Source: an uncultured Bacilli bacterium
Lineage (GTDB): Bacteria > Bacillota_I > Bacilli_A > ML615J-28 > CAG-313
Direction: 5' to 3'
NCBI GenBank assembly: GCA_934133195.1
Contig: CAKPAZ010000012.1
Span: 1-39,710 of the forward strand
DNA: 39,710 nt
The first letter of the stretch is position 1, and each line of letters begins with the position of its first letter. Position numbers and translations under genes: made by a program. Positions 23,611-32,540 of this stretch are shown here, in pieces. The notes under the pieces are model-generated. The model did no database searches. It saw nothing but the letters and a program-made list of their open reading frames with translations, and was not told the origin of the DNA.

Positions 23611-25677
23611 TTATCCTCCAAAATATTCAATACCATGAGTGTTACTACTTTGCCATAGTAAGCTAATACCATATGTATTGTTCCAACCAAATTTATTTCC
23701 TAAGTGTTTTAAGTATTTAATCACGTCTTGGGTATTCATTTTATTTTTACCATCAACAAGGTTAGCACCTAGTAGATTATTTTCTACACTACCAATACGA
23801 CTACTGTTATCAAGGATTATGTTGTTATCACCAATTGGGCTAAGTAAATCGTTTGATGCAGGCACACCATAAGTTCTACCTAAATAGTTAGAAGCTAAAC
23901 GTGGATTTTGGTTAGTATTAATACCAATACAGTTAGTTGCTTTTTCCGCAATCGTATAGCCTTTCATTTCAAAGCTCCATACATTAGCTGTTGAAAAACA
24001 ATTAGTGATTACGCTATTTTCACCACATTTACCCGCAATACCACCAACATTGTAATTACCAATAACTGGAGAAATAAACATACGTTCTTCAAGGACAGTA
24101 CCACTAGGTCTTCTTACTCTTCGTCCTGTAAAGCATGATTCAATAGTTCCATCGTTGTAACCACAGATTCCACCAACGTTAGTGTCACCAACAATACGCA
24201 TGCCTTGGAATAAACACTCACTAACTACTCCTGATTTTGCGTTAAAGCCAACAACACCACCAATATTAGTTGAACCTGTTTCTTTTAAGTTTGTTAAGTC
24301 CATTCTACGACAGTTGATTTTTCCATCAACATTTACTTGAGTTACTTCACCGAAGTTAACACCAACTGCACAACCAGCATAGCTAATGCCAACTGTAGAT
24401 GATAATTCTTTACCATTGTATGCTCCAACAATAACTGAACATGGAGTTACTGTTGAATTGAAATTATAGATTTTACCATAGTTGATGCCAGCAATTCCCC
24501 CAACACCAATTTTACCTTTAATGGTATTAGTTTGACCGGAAGTGATTGTACATAAAGTTATTCTTCCTTTTTCTTTGTTAGTACCAACGATACCACCAGC
24601 ACCACCTTTTGAAAGGGTAGAAAAATCATTTACAGTACCACCAGCACTATTTACAGAAACTGATGTTGATTCACAATTGTGGATATAACCATTGTTATAG
24701 TTAGCAACTGTACCAAGTGATGGGTTAGAACCAGATACTGAACCTGATAGTTTTAAGCCATATACTTCAGCGTTTTCACCAAGTTCATAGAACACACCAG
24801 AATCATTTTTTAATTTTACAGTTTTACCATTACCATTAAATTCACCATCATAAACACAACCAACTTTGTCAGCATATACACTTCTTAAAACAATATCATT
24901 TTTTAAGATTGCATAAGTACCTTTATCAAAAGAGTTAGTTGTTAAATAAATTAAGTCATTTTCAGTATATACTTGATATGGATCTTCTTTAGTTCCCATA
25001 CCTTTAAATCTTAAGTCTAATTGTTCAGATGTATAAGTATTTTCATCTGTTGTAGTTTCAATTATTGCTTTATAGATTCCACCTTGAAGTTTTTCATCAA
25101 ATGTGTATGATATAGTGTATCCATCGATGTTTGCTTTACCTGAAGTTACCGTAGCAGAAACATTAGGATAAGTGATTTCTTCATAAGTTATCATTTGATT
25201 TGTATTAGGATCTAATGCACTTTTTTCAACTACTTTAGCCTTTAATAGTTTAACACTAATTGTAGTATTTGTACCAATGTTCTTTTGAATCCAAGATATT
25301 GAATTAGAAAAAGCTTCATCTGTTACGGCTATTTCACTTGGTTCATTGATAGGATAACTCCATTTAGCATATAAAGTCATATTATTTGTAACACGATAAG
25401 TATCTATATCCCAAAGTTTGGTGAATTCACTATCTTCATACCATCCTCTAAAGATAGCATCAGTTGTAGCTAATTCTTCCATTTTATTTAGATCAACTTT
25501 GGTACCAGTAATATGATAACCTTCTTTTACTTTAACATCATCAATTTTAATGTTTTCATTGCTTGTAACAAAACTAACAGTGTATTTTTTTGGTATATTT
25601 ACATCACCTTTACATCCACATAGAGTTACTAGCATTATTGATAATACCATGATTAGTATAATTCTTGTTTTCTTCAT
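23611..25677 (-). CDS. GLUG-repeat surface lipoprotein with an N-terminal InlB-like repeat
   Basis: A 688-aa lipoprotein (lipobox LCGC, Cys22). Residues about 33-105 form a Listeria-Bacteroides/InlB B-type repeat (FRGWYEDSEFTKLWD, then MTLYAKW). A region of about 120 residues follows, then five or more GLUG-type repeats (GGIVGTN, GGIAGIN, GGVVGFN, GGICGYN, GGIAGKC), each followed by a short variable strand. Such repeats build beta-helical, often adhesive or carbohydrate-contacting surface proteins. It has no catalytic motif that I can see. It lies between the membrane hydrolase and the dehydrogenase genes in one operon, with GGGAGTG as its ribosome site. Confidence 0.85.
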   Translation of the reverse strand: MKKTRIILIMVLSIMLVTLCGCKGDVNIPKKYTVSFVTSNENIKIDDVKVKEGYHITGTKVDLNKMEELATTDAIFRGWYEDSEFTKLWDIDTYRVTNNMTLYAKWSYPINEPSEIAVTDEAFSNSISWIQKNIGTNTTISVKLLKAKVVEKSALDPNTNQMITYEEITYPNVSATVTSGKANIDGYTISYTFDEKLQGGIYKAIIETTTDENTYTSEQLDLRFKGMGTKEDPYQVYTENDLIYLTTNSFDKGTYAILKNDIVLRSVYADKVGCVYDGEFNGNGKTVKLKNDSGVFYELGENAEVYGLKLSGSVSGSNPSLGTVANYNNGYIHNCESTSVSVNSAGGTVNDFSTLSKGGAGGIVGTNKEKGRITLCTITSGQTNTIKGKIGVGGIAGINYGKIYNFNSTVTPCSVIVGAYNGKELSSTVGISYAGCAVGVNFGEVTQVNVDGKINCRRMDLTNLKETGSTNIGGVVGFNAKSGVVSECLFQGMRIVGDTNVGGICGYNDGTIESCFTGRRVRRPSGTVLEERMFISPVIGNYNVGGIAGKCGENSVITNCFSTANVWSFEMKGYTIAEKATNCIGINTNQNPRLASNYLGRTYGVPASNDLLSPIGDNNIILDNSSRIGSVENNLLGANLVDGKNKMNTQDVIKYLKHLGNKFGWNNTYGISLLWQSSNTHGIEYFGG

Positions 25678-25693
25678 TGTTCTTCACTCCCTT

Positions 25694-27811
25694 CTAGAAT
25701 GCAAATGGTCCATGAGCAACTGAGTTACACATTGAAATAGTAACAAATATCATACATGTAATCATTGCACCTAAGTAAATATTACCAGATTTCTTATAGA
25801 TTAATTTTTGGAAAATTGGTAAAATAAACATTAATGGAATTAAAATCCATAACATATTTGTAAATAACCAGTTTGTAGTCCAATACATTAAACCATTAAC
25901 ACCAATAGAAATATATTGGATTGCGAAAATAGTAAATAAACCAATTGTATTTGCAGCAACTGCAAGTACATATTGTAGGACTTTTCCAAAACGTTTAGAA
26001 GAGTTGTTAGTTTGAGCTGATAAGTTTACACGTGCAGAATTTGATAGATAGAATATAAAGAAGAATGGTAAATATTCTAACATATAAACTAAATAACGTT
26101 TATTAGTTACTCTTATCGCAACAAAAGTAAATCTAGCGTCTACATCAAATATATAATCTACGATGTGAACCATTACATAGAAGGCAAGCCATACTAAGAA
26201 AGCACATAGAAGAGTTTTTAATAGATTAACAAAACCAATACCAAAATGTTCTTTTAAGTTTTCTTTTCTACCTGTTATGAACCAAGTAATAAAGAATAAA
26301 ATGAAACCGAAGCATCCATTTACTACTGCCCATAACATAATTGCATTGTTCATTCTTTCAGGATAGAACCATGTAACTTTATGAGCTGCCGCATCTTGGA
26401 ATAATAGTTTTGAAAGGTCGGCAAGAGGAACAAATGAGAAGCAAGCAACTAAAGCTCCACAAACTAGGGTTATAGCAAAGATAATCCAAGGTTTTGCTTT
26501 TTTAGGCATTTGTCTTTCTTCATGTTCAAAAGTTATTGATTTAAATGCACTGCATTTTAATAATAAACCAGTAACTGGGAAGATTAGCATAAATAATCCA
26601 ACCATTAATACTAATGAAGCAAATTGTTTCCACATCCAAGTTTGGTTATTTGGACTGATTGTGTCTAATTCAAATACCATATTATAGAAATACATAATAT
26701 GAGCAGTCGCAGTAACGTCAAATGGTTGCATACCATGATAGCAGTGTTCTTGGAAACCAACACGCATTGTTCCTTCATTAACTTGGCCATAGACACGGCC
26801 AGATTCTAATCCAGTTTTTCTTAATTCAGTATGAACACCACCTGAAGTAATCAATGATAAGGCTTCATATGAGTCAGGTCTTGTAATATCACCGGTTAAG
26901 TTAATATTTTGCCATGCACCTTCATCAATGTCAGAATAACCAAATCCAAGATTAATACATAGATTAGATGCTTTTGATGCTTCCCAACCTACTGCGTCAT
27001 CACCATCTAAAGATAAGATTCCTTCTTCTTTAGTTGTGTATATTCTTTTTGTTTGTTTTTCACCATCAATTTCAACTATTTGATTATTTTCATCTAAAAC
27101 ATATTCAGTAAGATAGTTACCATTTTCATCTACTTTTGCGAACAATTGGTTACCATTTTCATCTGTTTCATAATCTACATCAATAATATTTCTAATATAA
27201 CCAGAAATATATGCACTCTTAATTTTACAGTTTTTATAAACTCCACCACATAGATTAGAGAAGTAAACAGCAGCTGTAAGTGCTGAGTTACCACCGGCAG
27301 AGTGTCCACAGATTGAGATATTATCTTTATCGATATAATTTACATTATCAGTGTCATATAAATAATTAACAAGAGGAATTGCACCATATGCACCACCTTC
27401 TTCACTAGATGATGATGTATTATAAGAAGCAGTTGAATCTCCTTGATTGTATGGGTCAATTATAAAACATACCATACCTCTTCTTGCAAATTCTAAAGCT
27501 AAGTCATAGTGTGATTCTTTTGTTCTTTGAAAACCTGGAACAAAGACTACACAAGGGGCTTTTGAAGTTGCGGTTGCAGTTTTAGGTTTATATACAGTGC
27601 CAACTACATATTGTCCATTTTCGGTTGGAATTGTAAATTTAAAGATATCTGTTTTGTGACCGTTTGTATTAACTAAATTTGCGGTCGCAGCACCAGCAAG
27701 AATTAACAACAATGCAATTAGTAAAAATAATAGATCACGACACGGAGTTTTTCTTGATTTTTGCTTTACATTTTTTTCTTCTGTGCTAGGCACTCCATTT
27801 ATTTCATTCAT
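25694..27811 (-). CDS. Membrane-anchored alpha/beta hydrolase with a C-terminal multi-helix domain
   Basis: A 705-aa protein. One membrane helix (residues 27-46) leads to an external alpha/beta hydrolase domain: VVFVPGFQRTKESH, FIIDPYNQGDS, and the nucleophile elbow CGHSAGGNS (Ser171). A likely base His lies in QEHCYHGMQPFDV near residue 375. Between about 190 and 350 is a long insertion. From about residue 395 there are eight further hydrophobic helices. Hydrolase plus helical domain in one chain suggests ester cleavage at the membrane, possibly coupled to transport or lipid modification. I know no characterised protein of this exact layout. Confidence 0.8.
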   Translation of the reverse strand: MNEINGVPSTEEKNVKQKSRKTPCRDLLFLLIALLLILAGAATANLVNTNGHKTDIFKFTIPTENGQYVVGTVYKPKTATATSKAPCVVFVPGFQRTKESHYDLALEFARRGMVCFIIDPYNQGDSTASYNTSSSSEEGGAYGAIPLVNYLYDTDNVNYIDKDNISICGHSAGGNSALTAAVYFSNLCGGVYKNCKIKSAYISGYIRNIIDVDYETDENGNQLFAKVDENGNYLTEYVLDENNQIVEIDGEKQTKRIYTTKEEGILSLDGDDAVGWEASKASNLCINLGFGYSDIDEGAWQNINLTGDITRPDSYEALSLITSGGVHTELRKTGLESGRVYGQVNEGTMRVGFQEHCYHGMQPFDVTATAHIMYFYNMVFELDTISPNNQTWMWKQFASLVLMVGLFMLIFPVTGLLLKCSAFKSITFEHEERQMPKKAKPWIIFAITLVCGALVACFSFVPLADLSKLLFQDAAAHKVTWFYPERMNNAIMLWAVVNGCFGFILFFITWFITGRKENLKEHFGIGFVNLLKTLLCAFLVWLAFYVMVHIVDYIFDVDARFTFVAIRVTNKRYLVYMLEYLPFFFIFYLSNSARVNLSAQTNNSSKRFGKVLQYVLAVAANTIGLFTIFAIQYISIGVNGLMYWTTNWLFTNMLWILIPLMFILPIFQKLIYKKSGNIYLGAMITCMIFVTISMCNSVAHGPFAF

Positions 27812-27837
27812 TATTTTTTTTCCTTTCTACTAAGATT

Positions 27838-27859
27838 TAGGAGGAAATTAATCCTCCTA
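27838..27859. repeat. Inverted repeat between two genes of the surface operon
   Basis: TAGGAGGA (27838-27845) and TCCTCCTA (27852-27859) form an 8-bp stem in the 67-bp gap between the 889-aa and 705-aa genes. On the transcribed strand no U tract follows, so it is not a standard terminator; it may be an RNA-processing or stabilising hairpin after the first gene. Confidence 0.55.
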
Positions 27860-27878
27860 TTGTTTTATTTATTAATTA

Positions 27879-30548
27879 TTATTTTGCATAGCCAACGATA
27901 ACGTTATAAATTATCATTGCTATAGCATTTTCTTTAGCAGTTTCTGCAACTCCAACTTTTAGATTAGATGCGCAATAGAATGTGTCACCTTCTGTAGAAT
28001 TTGTGAATTGAGTGGCTGGAGCACTTTCTGCACAAACAAATGGAGTATCAGTTTTACTAGAATTAAATACTTGAGTATGAGCGATACATACATCAGCTTT
28101 CGCTTCAGTTATTGCGGCTGAAGCTTTAGCTACGTTACCATTATAAGCAACCCAATTGATTGTGTATTCGCCTTCTTTATAACCAGCTTTAGTTAATGCT
28201 GCGATAACATCTTCTTGTACTTTAGCAAGCATTTCTGGAGTAAAGTATTTAGTAGTTTCTTTAGCACCAGTTGCATGGTATGCTACATTAACAGTAGTAA
28301 GTGTAGGATCTGTAGTTTGTTGTTCAGGTTTAGTTAACATTTCAACAAATAATTTTGCTAGTTCTGCTTGTTCATCACTACATGTTGCAACAACACCACA
28401 ATAACGTGAAGTGTTAGCAATTAATCTAATTATCTTAGTCCAACTTTGATCACTGTACATGCCAGGGAAACCATTTTGACTAGTTAGATTAGATGCACCA
28501 ATGTAAACATCAACAGTGTTAGGAAGAGCAGCGATGAAATCTTCACCTGCAGCACCATCATTGATTATGTATTCAATATTGATATTTTCATATCCATGTT
28601 TACTTGCATAAGCGATGAATGCAGCTTTAATAGCTTCGACTTCTTCTAATGTAATAAATTCTTTTGTGGCAGTACCACGAAGAATAGCAACTGTTAGATC
28701 ATAATTTGAATCAATTTGATATTGTGGATATAATGTAATTTCACCATTTACAGCAAGAGATACAATTGTATCGTAAGTTACATTACCAGTAATTACAATT
28801 TCACCATTTAATGTTGTAGAATAACCTGCAAGGATCATTCCTTTTGTTGGAGCGAATTCATCAGGTAAATTAATTATATTTTTAGTGATGGAACTTGCTT
28901 TATATTCTTCACTAGTTGTTTCACCATTTGAGAATTTAACTGTGATTTCTGCATTACAAATTGCCATAAAGAATGCTACTGCGAATTGATTATTTTCAGC
29001 ACCTTCACGTAGAGCACAATATCTTGAAGCATTTGTACATTTAACATTTTCAACTTTTGCATACATATCACGATTGATTGTCCAATATGCAGCATATGTA
29101 TCATTAGCAATTGCTGATGCACCAACGGCTGCTAGAACATAAGATTTTGTAAGTTCTGCTTGGAATTCATTTGTTTTACCTTCGAAGTAAACAATTTGAA
29201 TATCTTTACCATCTCGAGAAATATTGTTTGCCTCTAAATATGCATTAAATAAAGTAATCATTTGTTCATATTGTTCACGAGATACATATTCATTTGATCC
29301 ATTTATACCCCAAACTAAGATGTATGCATCTGGAGCTTTTTTGAATACAGGATATAATGTTACTTTTCCATCAACAGCAACTTTGCTGACATTTGCATAA
29401 GATGCGTTAGCAAATTCTACTTCTGTACCATCTTTAATAGTTGTCCAACCATCAAAGGTTCTTCCTTCACTATCCATGATACCACTAGCTTTAGATGGTT
29501 CATAAGCTTGTGCATTAATCTTACCATCTACAACTCTATGAGCTAAAACGACTTCACTCTTGTCACCTTGAACAAAAGTAATTTCAATAATTTCATCAAG
29601 TGGAGTTGTTAATAAAGTATAAACTTGTTCTTGATATGGTTTTGCTTCATCACTACCAAGGATTCTACATACTTGACGTGATTGATTTAAATCGATGCAA
29701 GCTAAAACTGTTGTATCAGCATCAGCTTCTGCATAGATTGTTTTACCAGCAGATATTGCAGCTGTTGCGATATCACCTAAATCACCATTTGTAGAGTTAC
29801 GTGCACTTTTACTTGCTAAAACAATATCATAATCTTTTTGTACAGCTTGAACTGCAAAGTTTGTAGCAGAAACTGAATCAACATAATCAATTAAGATTTT
29901 AGCATCGCTAAAGTTTTCTTCTAAGATAGTTTTAAGAGCAGCTCTTTGTTCTTCAGATACATAGATATTACCATTAGAATGAGATGCATGAACACAAATC
30001 ATAATATCGTAAGTTACTACTACAGGGTATAATGTTACTTTATTACTTTTTGCAATTTTACTAACTGTTTCAAAAGAGATAACTTCATCTTTTGCGATTT
30101 GTGGTTCTTCTGCATTTTCAGTTGTTGACCAACCAACAAAGGCTTGACGATTTGTTAGATTAACAAGTGGTAATGTAGCAGTATTTTTAGAAATACTTGA
30201 CAATACAGTTACTGTCTTAGTAACACCCATCATTGTTAATTCAATACTAGATTCAATTACAGGATATAGTTTTAACTTTCCACCCGATGCAAAGTCAGAA
30301 ATATCGCTATATCTAATTTCATTTTTAAATAAAGCTTCTGTCGCATCTGCATTAAGAGCCCAACCTATTACGGTTTTACCATCAGAAAGAGTAATCTCTG
30401 GTAATTTGTAAACACCTTCAGTTGTAACAGTTATAGATTCTGCTCCTTCGAATTCAACAATGATTTCTTTTTTAGAGCCAGAATTATTACATGCGGCTAG
30501 ACAAAAAACACCTATTAGTACAAATAAACTCAAGAATATTTTTTTCAT
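27879..30548 (-). CDS. Large surface lipoprotein with InlB-like repeats and four copies of an unrecognised module
   Basis: An 889-aa lipoprotein (lipobox LAAC, Cys20) and first gene of the surface operon. Approximate order: two InlB-like repeats (27-178; VIGWALN, FVGWSTT, each ending LYPV), module 1 (180-320), InlB-like 3 (FDGWTT, TLYPVF), module 2 (414-545), InlB-like 4 (LAGYSTT, TLYPQY), module 3 (630-755), module 4 (765-889). Each module starts with a hydrophobic strand, then a helix after EF(I/V)(T/S)-type residues, a strand such as DVYIGAS or DIVLAS, and usually a Cys-containing segment such as RYCGV or RYCAL. The alternating strand-helix plan recalls periplasmic binding folds, but that is a guess. 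The start at 30548 follows GGAGGT; an earlier ATG lies inside that ribosome site. Confidence 0.82.
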   Translation of the reverse strand: MKKIFLSLFVLIGVFCLAACNNSGSKKEIIVEFEGAESITVTTEGVYKLPEITLSDGKTVIGWALNADATEALFKNEIRYSDISDFASGGKLKLYPVIESSIELTMMGVTKTVTVLSSISKNTATLPLVNLTNRQAFVGWSTTENAEEPQIAKDEVISFETVSKIAKSNKVTLYPVVVTYDIMICVHASHSNGNIYVSEEQRAALKTILEENFSDAKILIDYVDSVSATNFAVQAVQKDYDIVLASKSARNSTNGDLGDIATAAISAGKTIYAEADADTTVLACIDLNQSRQVCRILGSDEAKPYQEQVYTLLTTPLDEIIEITFVQGDKSEVVLAHRVVDGKINAQAYEPSKASGIMDSEGRTFDGWTTIKDGTEVEFANASYANVSKVAVDGKVTLYPVFKKAPDAYILVWGINGSNEYVSREQYEQMITLFNAYLEANNISRDGKDIQIVYFEGKTNEFQAELTKSYVLAAVGASAIANDTYAAYWTINRDMYAKVENVKCTNASRYCALREGAENNQFAVAFFMAICNAEITVKFSNGETTSEEYKASSITKNIINLPDEFAPTKGMILAGYSTTLNGEIVITGNVTYDTIVSLAVNGEITLYPQYQIDSNYDLTVAILRGTATKEFITLEEVEAIKAAFIAYASKHGYENINIEYIINDGAAGEDFIAALPNTVDVYIGASNLTSQNGFPGMYSDQSWTKIIRLIANTSRYCGVVATCSDEQAELAKLFVEMLTKPEQQTTDPTLTTVNVAYHATGAKETTKYFTPEMLAKVQEDVIAALTKAGYKEGEYTINWVAYNGNVAKASAAITEAKADVCIAHTQVFNSSKTDTPFVCAESAPATQFTNSTEGDTFYCASNLKVGVAETAKENAIAMIIYNVIVGYAK

Positions 30549-30579
30549 ACTTACCTCCATTTTTATTCTTTTTTGTTTT

Positions 30580-30588
30580 ATAATAGCA
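30580..30588 (-). promoter_or_regulatory. Extended -10 promoter of the surface operon
   Basis: Minus-strand TGC-TATTAT (30580-30588) has an extended -10 but only a poor -35 match (TAGGTT, 17 bp upstream). A weak -35 is what an activator-dependent promoter would show. Confidence 0.5.
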
Positions 30589-30676
30589 TTTTATTGCTTG
30601 AAAACCTATCATTTAAAGTCAATTTATGCTTTTATTTTCTTAAATTATTTAGTTTTCAACTTATTTTAACATATAA

Positions 30677-30711
30677 TGAAAGCATTTTCAATAGGAATGA
30701 AAACGCTTACC
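30677..30711. promoter_or_regulatory. Two cre-like sites 21 bp apart
   Basis: TGAAAGCATTTTCA (30677-30690) and TGAAAACGCTTACC (30698-30711) each match the CcpA consensus TGWAARCGYTWNCW at 13 of 14 positions. Their starts are 21 bp apart, two helical turns. They lie between the divergent LysR gene and surface operon. Confidence 0.65.
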
Positions 30712-30728
30712 ATATTTATATTTTATTC

Positions 30729-30751
30729 TTCCATAAGTTTTTTTTATGGAA
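30729..30751. promoter_or_regulatory. LysR-type operator (T-N11-A dyad)
   Basis: TTCCATAA (30729-30736) and TTATGGAA (30744-30751) form a perfect 8-bp dyad with a 7-bp centre that contains T-N11-A. It ends 3 bp before the -35 of the LysR gene, as expected for an autoregulatory site. Confidence 0.6.
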
Positions 30752-30754
30752 CTG

Positions 30755-30783
30755 TTTACATTAAAGAAATTTTGTGGTATACT
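30755..30783 (+). promoter_or_regulatory. Promoter of the LysR gene
   Basis: TTTACA (30755-30760), 17 bp, TATACT (30778-30783), 22 nt before the ATG. Confidence 0.8.
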
Positions 30784-30805
30784 ATTATAAAGCGATGGTG
30801 ATAGA

Positions 30806-31699
30806 ATGAATTATAATCAATTGTTTTACTTTGTAACTACGGTTAAATACAATTCAATAACAAAGGCTAGTAAAGAATTACACATATCTCAACCTTGTGT
30901 TTCTTTCGCAATCAAAAGTTTGGAAGAAGAATTTAATATTCAATTGTTTATTAGAAAAAATAATATTTTAATTTTAACTGATGCTGGAAGACTTTTGTAC
31001 AATGAAGGATTGAAGTTAATTGACAACTTTAATCACTTGGATGAAGAAATGAGAAAATTTGTTAAAGAGAATCAGAATATCATTATTGGTATACCACCAA
31101 TGATTGGGACGTTTCTATTTCCTAAAATATTTAATGAATTCACTAAAAAGAATAAGAATTTAAAACTTATTACTAAGGAATTTGGTTCTTTAAGTTTAAT
31201 TAAAGCTTTAAAAGAAAATGAAATTGATTTAGCGATTACTTCCGTAGGAAATATGATCAAAGATGATGAATTAAACATTAATTATTTATTATCAACCGAG
31301 ATTGTTTTTTGTGTTAGTAAAAATCATCCCTTTTCAAAATTCACTTCAATTAGCATTCCTATGTTAAAGGATATCCCTCTTGTTTTATTAAAAGAAGGTT
31401 CATATCAAAATATTATTGTAACTAAAAGATTTGAACAATATGATATTAAACCTAACATTATTTTAACAAGTAATCAATTGTACACCATCAAGCAACTTCT
31501 TTCATACAATGAGGTTGGAGCATTTATGTTTAAAGAAATCGTTGATAATGATCCTGACTTAGTCGGCATTCCCCTTGATAAGCCAATTAATGTAGATATT
31601 GCGATAATATACAACAAAAAAGTAAAAGAAAATACACATACTTATACTAATATTCAAAAGTTTATTGAATTTGTACAAGCATTTAAAGACACAAAATAA
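30806..31699 (+). CDS. LysR-family transcriptional regulator
   Basis: A 297-aa LysR protein of normal length. The N-terminal winged helix-turn-helix is YFVTTVKYNSITKASKELHISQPCVSFAIKSLEEEF, and the effector-binding domain begins near residue 90 with IIIGIPPMIGT. It is transcribed away from the surface operon; LysR regulators usually control the divergent neighbour and themselves. Tartrate/malate dehydrogenase genes are often paired with LysR regulators (TtuA, DmlR), which fits the dehydrogenase in this operon and suggests a hydroxy-acid effector. That pairing is inference. Confidence 0.9.
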   Translation: MNYNQLFYFVTTVKYNSITKASKELHISQPCVSFAIKSLEEEFNIQLFIRKNNILILTDAGRLLYNEGLKLIDNFNHLDEEMRKFVKENQNIIIGIPPMIGTFLFPKIFNEFTKKNKNLKLITKEFGSLSLIKALKENEIDLAITSVGNMIKDDELNINYLLSTEIVFCVSKNHPFSKFTSISIPMLKDIPLVLLKEGSYQNIIVTKRFEQYDIKPNIILTSNQLYTIKQLLSYNEVGAFMFKEIVDNDPDLVGIPLDKPINVDIAIIYNKKVKENTHTYTNIQKFIEFVQAFKDTK

Positions 31700-31711
31700 T
31701 CACTTAAAACT

Positions 31712-31734
31712 GCCTGATAGCTTTCAGGCTTTTT
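31712..31734 (+). terminator. Terminator of the LysR gene
   Basis: GCCTGA (31712-31717) pairs with TCAGGC (31724-31729), followed by T5. Confidence 0.88.
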
Positions 31735-31752
31735 AATTTATCTGTTAATTAT

Positions 31753-31784
31753 GTAAAAAAAAGAGCCCTCAAAATTGAGAACTC
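31753..31784 (-). terminator. Terminator of the Dabb operon
   Basis: The minus-strand RNA of 31763-31784 forms a 10-bp stem with two G-U pairs (GAGUUCUCAA with UUGAGGGCUC) followed by eight U. The stem is imperfect on the plus strand, so it works leftward. Confidence 0.8.
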
Positions 31785-31814
31785 GTTTTATATTAAATTA
31801 ATAGTAAGTATTTA

Positions 31815-32537
31815 TTATGCGGGATCAACTTTCTTATAATCCTTGATATAAACTTTTTTGATGGTCTTTTCTTCTTTTTCCCAGTAATTATAAGTATCTT
31901 TGCGTTTTAGTTCTGCTACTAAACCATCATCGCTGGTAAATCCCATGAATTCATAACCAGCAACTCTTAAGCGGTCTTTTTCACTTTCAGGGTAATGTAG
32001 AATTACACCAGGAATATTATCTAGAGCATACTTTACTCTAAATGATTGCCAGTGATATACAGTTTCACTTGATAGATAAAATAACTTAGATGTATCAACT
32101 AGTGCTGCCCAAGATGAGTGGAAAAATTCATCTGCGTGATTGTATGGATCAAAGCATGTACAGCCTTCATCATTTCGCCACCATGCGAAAAAGGTAATTA
32201 AGAAATTAAGAAAATCAGTAAACTTTTTGTTTTGATAACAATATCCAATAAATGTAGATTCTGGTTGATCTTGAATAGTTCTACCATCACCAGGAGTTAA
32301 ATAATACTTATGGAAAGAAAATCCCATTGCATAGCAACTATCTTTGCCATCAGCATTCCAATCAGCGTAATTGTAAAAATCATTAACGTTATGAATGTTA
32401 TGACTTTCTAGGTCAGTTTTTCCTCCATTATTTAAAATGAAATTGTAAAATTCACCATAGAAAGTATGAAATAAATCGGTTTTGCTCATCCAAATGTCGG
32501 TTCCAATTTGATGATCTTTAATTTTAAATTTTAACAT
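31815..32537 (-). CDS. Protein of unknown function, Trp/Tyr/Phe-rich
   Basis: A 240-aa, probably cytoplasmic protein with no signal peptide or membrane segment. It is unusually aromatic: WWRNDEGCTCFDPYNHADEFFHSSW is the most distinctive stretch (about residues 118-142), with two Cys and two His close together. The C-terminus is Lys-rich. It starts 3 nt after the Dabb gene, with GGAGG, so the two are co-expressed. I recognise no family. The Cys/His cluster could bind a metal, but this is only suggestive. Confidence 0.7.
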   Translation of the reverse strand: MLKFKIKDHQIGTDIWMSKTDLFHTFYGEFYNFILNNGGKTDLESHNIHNVNDFYNYADWNADGKDSCYAMGFSFHKYYLTPGDGRTIQDQPESTFIGYCYQNKKFTDFLNFLITFFAWWRNDEGCTCFDPYNHADEFFHSSWAALVDTSKLFYLSSETVYHWQSFRVKYALDNIPGVILHYPESEKDRLRVAGYEFMGFTSDDGLVAELKRKDTYNYWEKEEKTIKKVYIKDYKKVDPA

Positions 32538-32540
32538 TGT

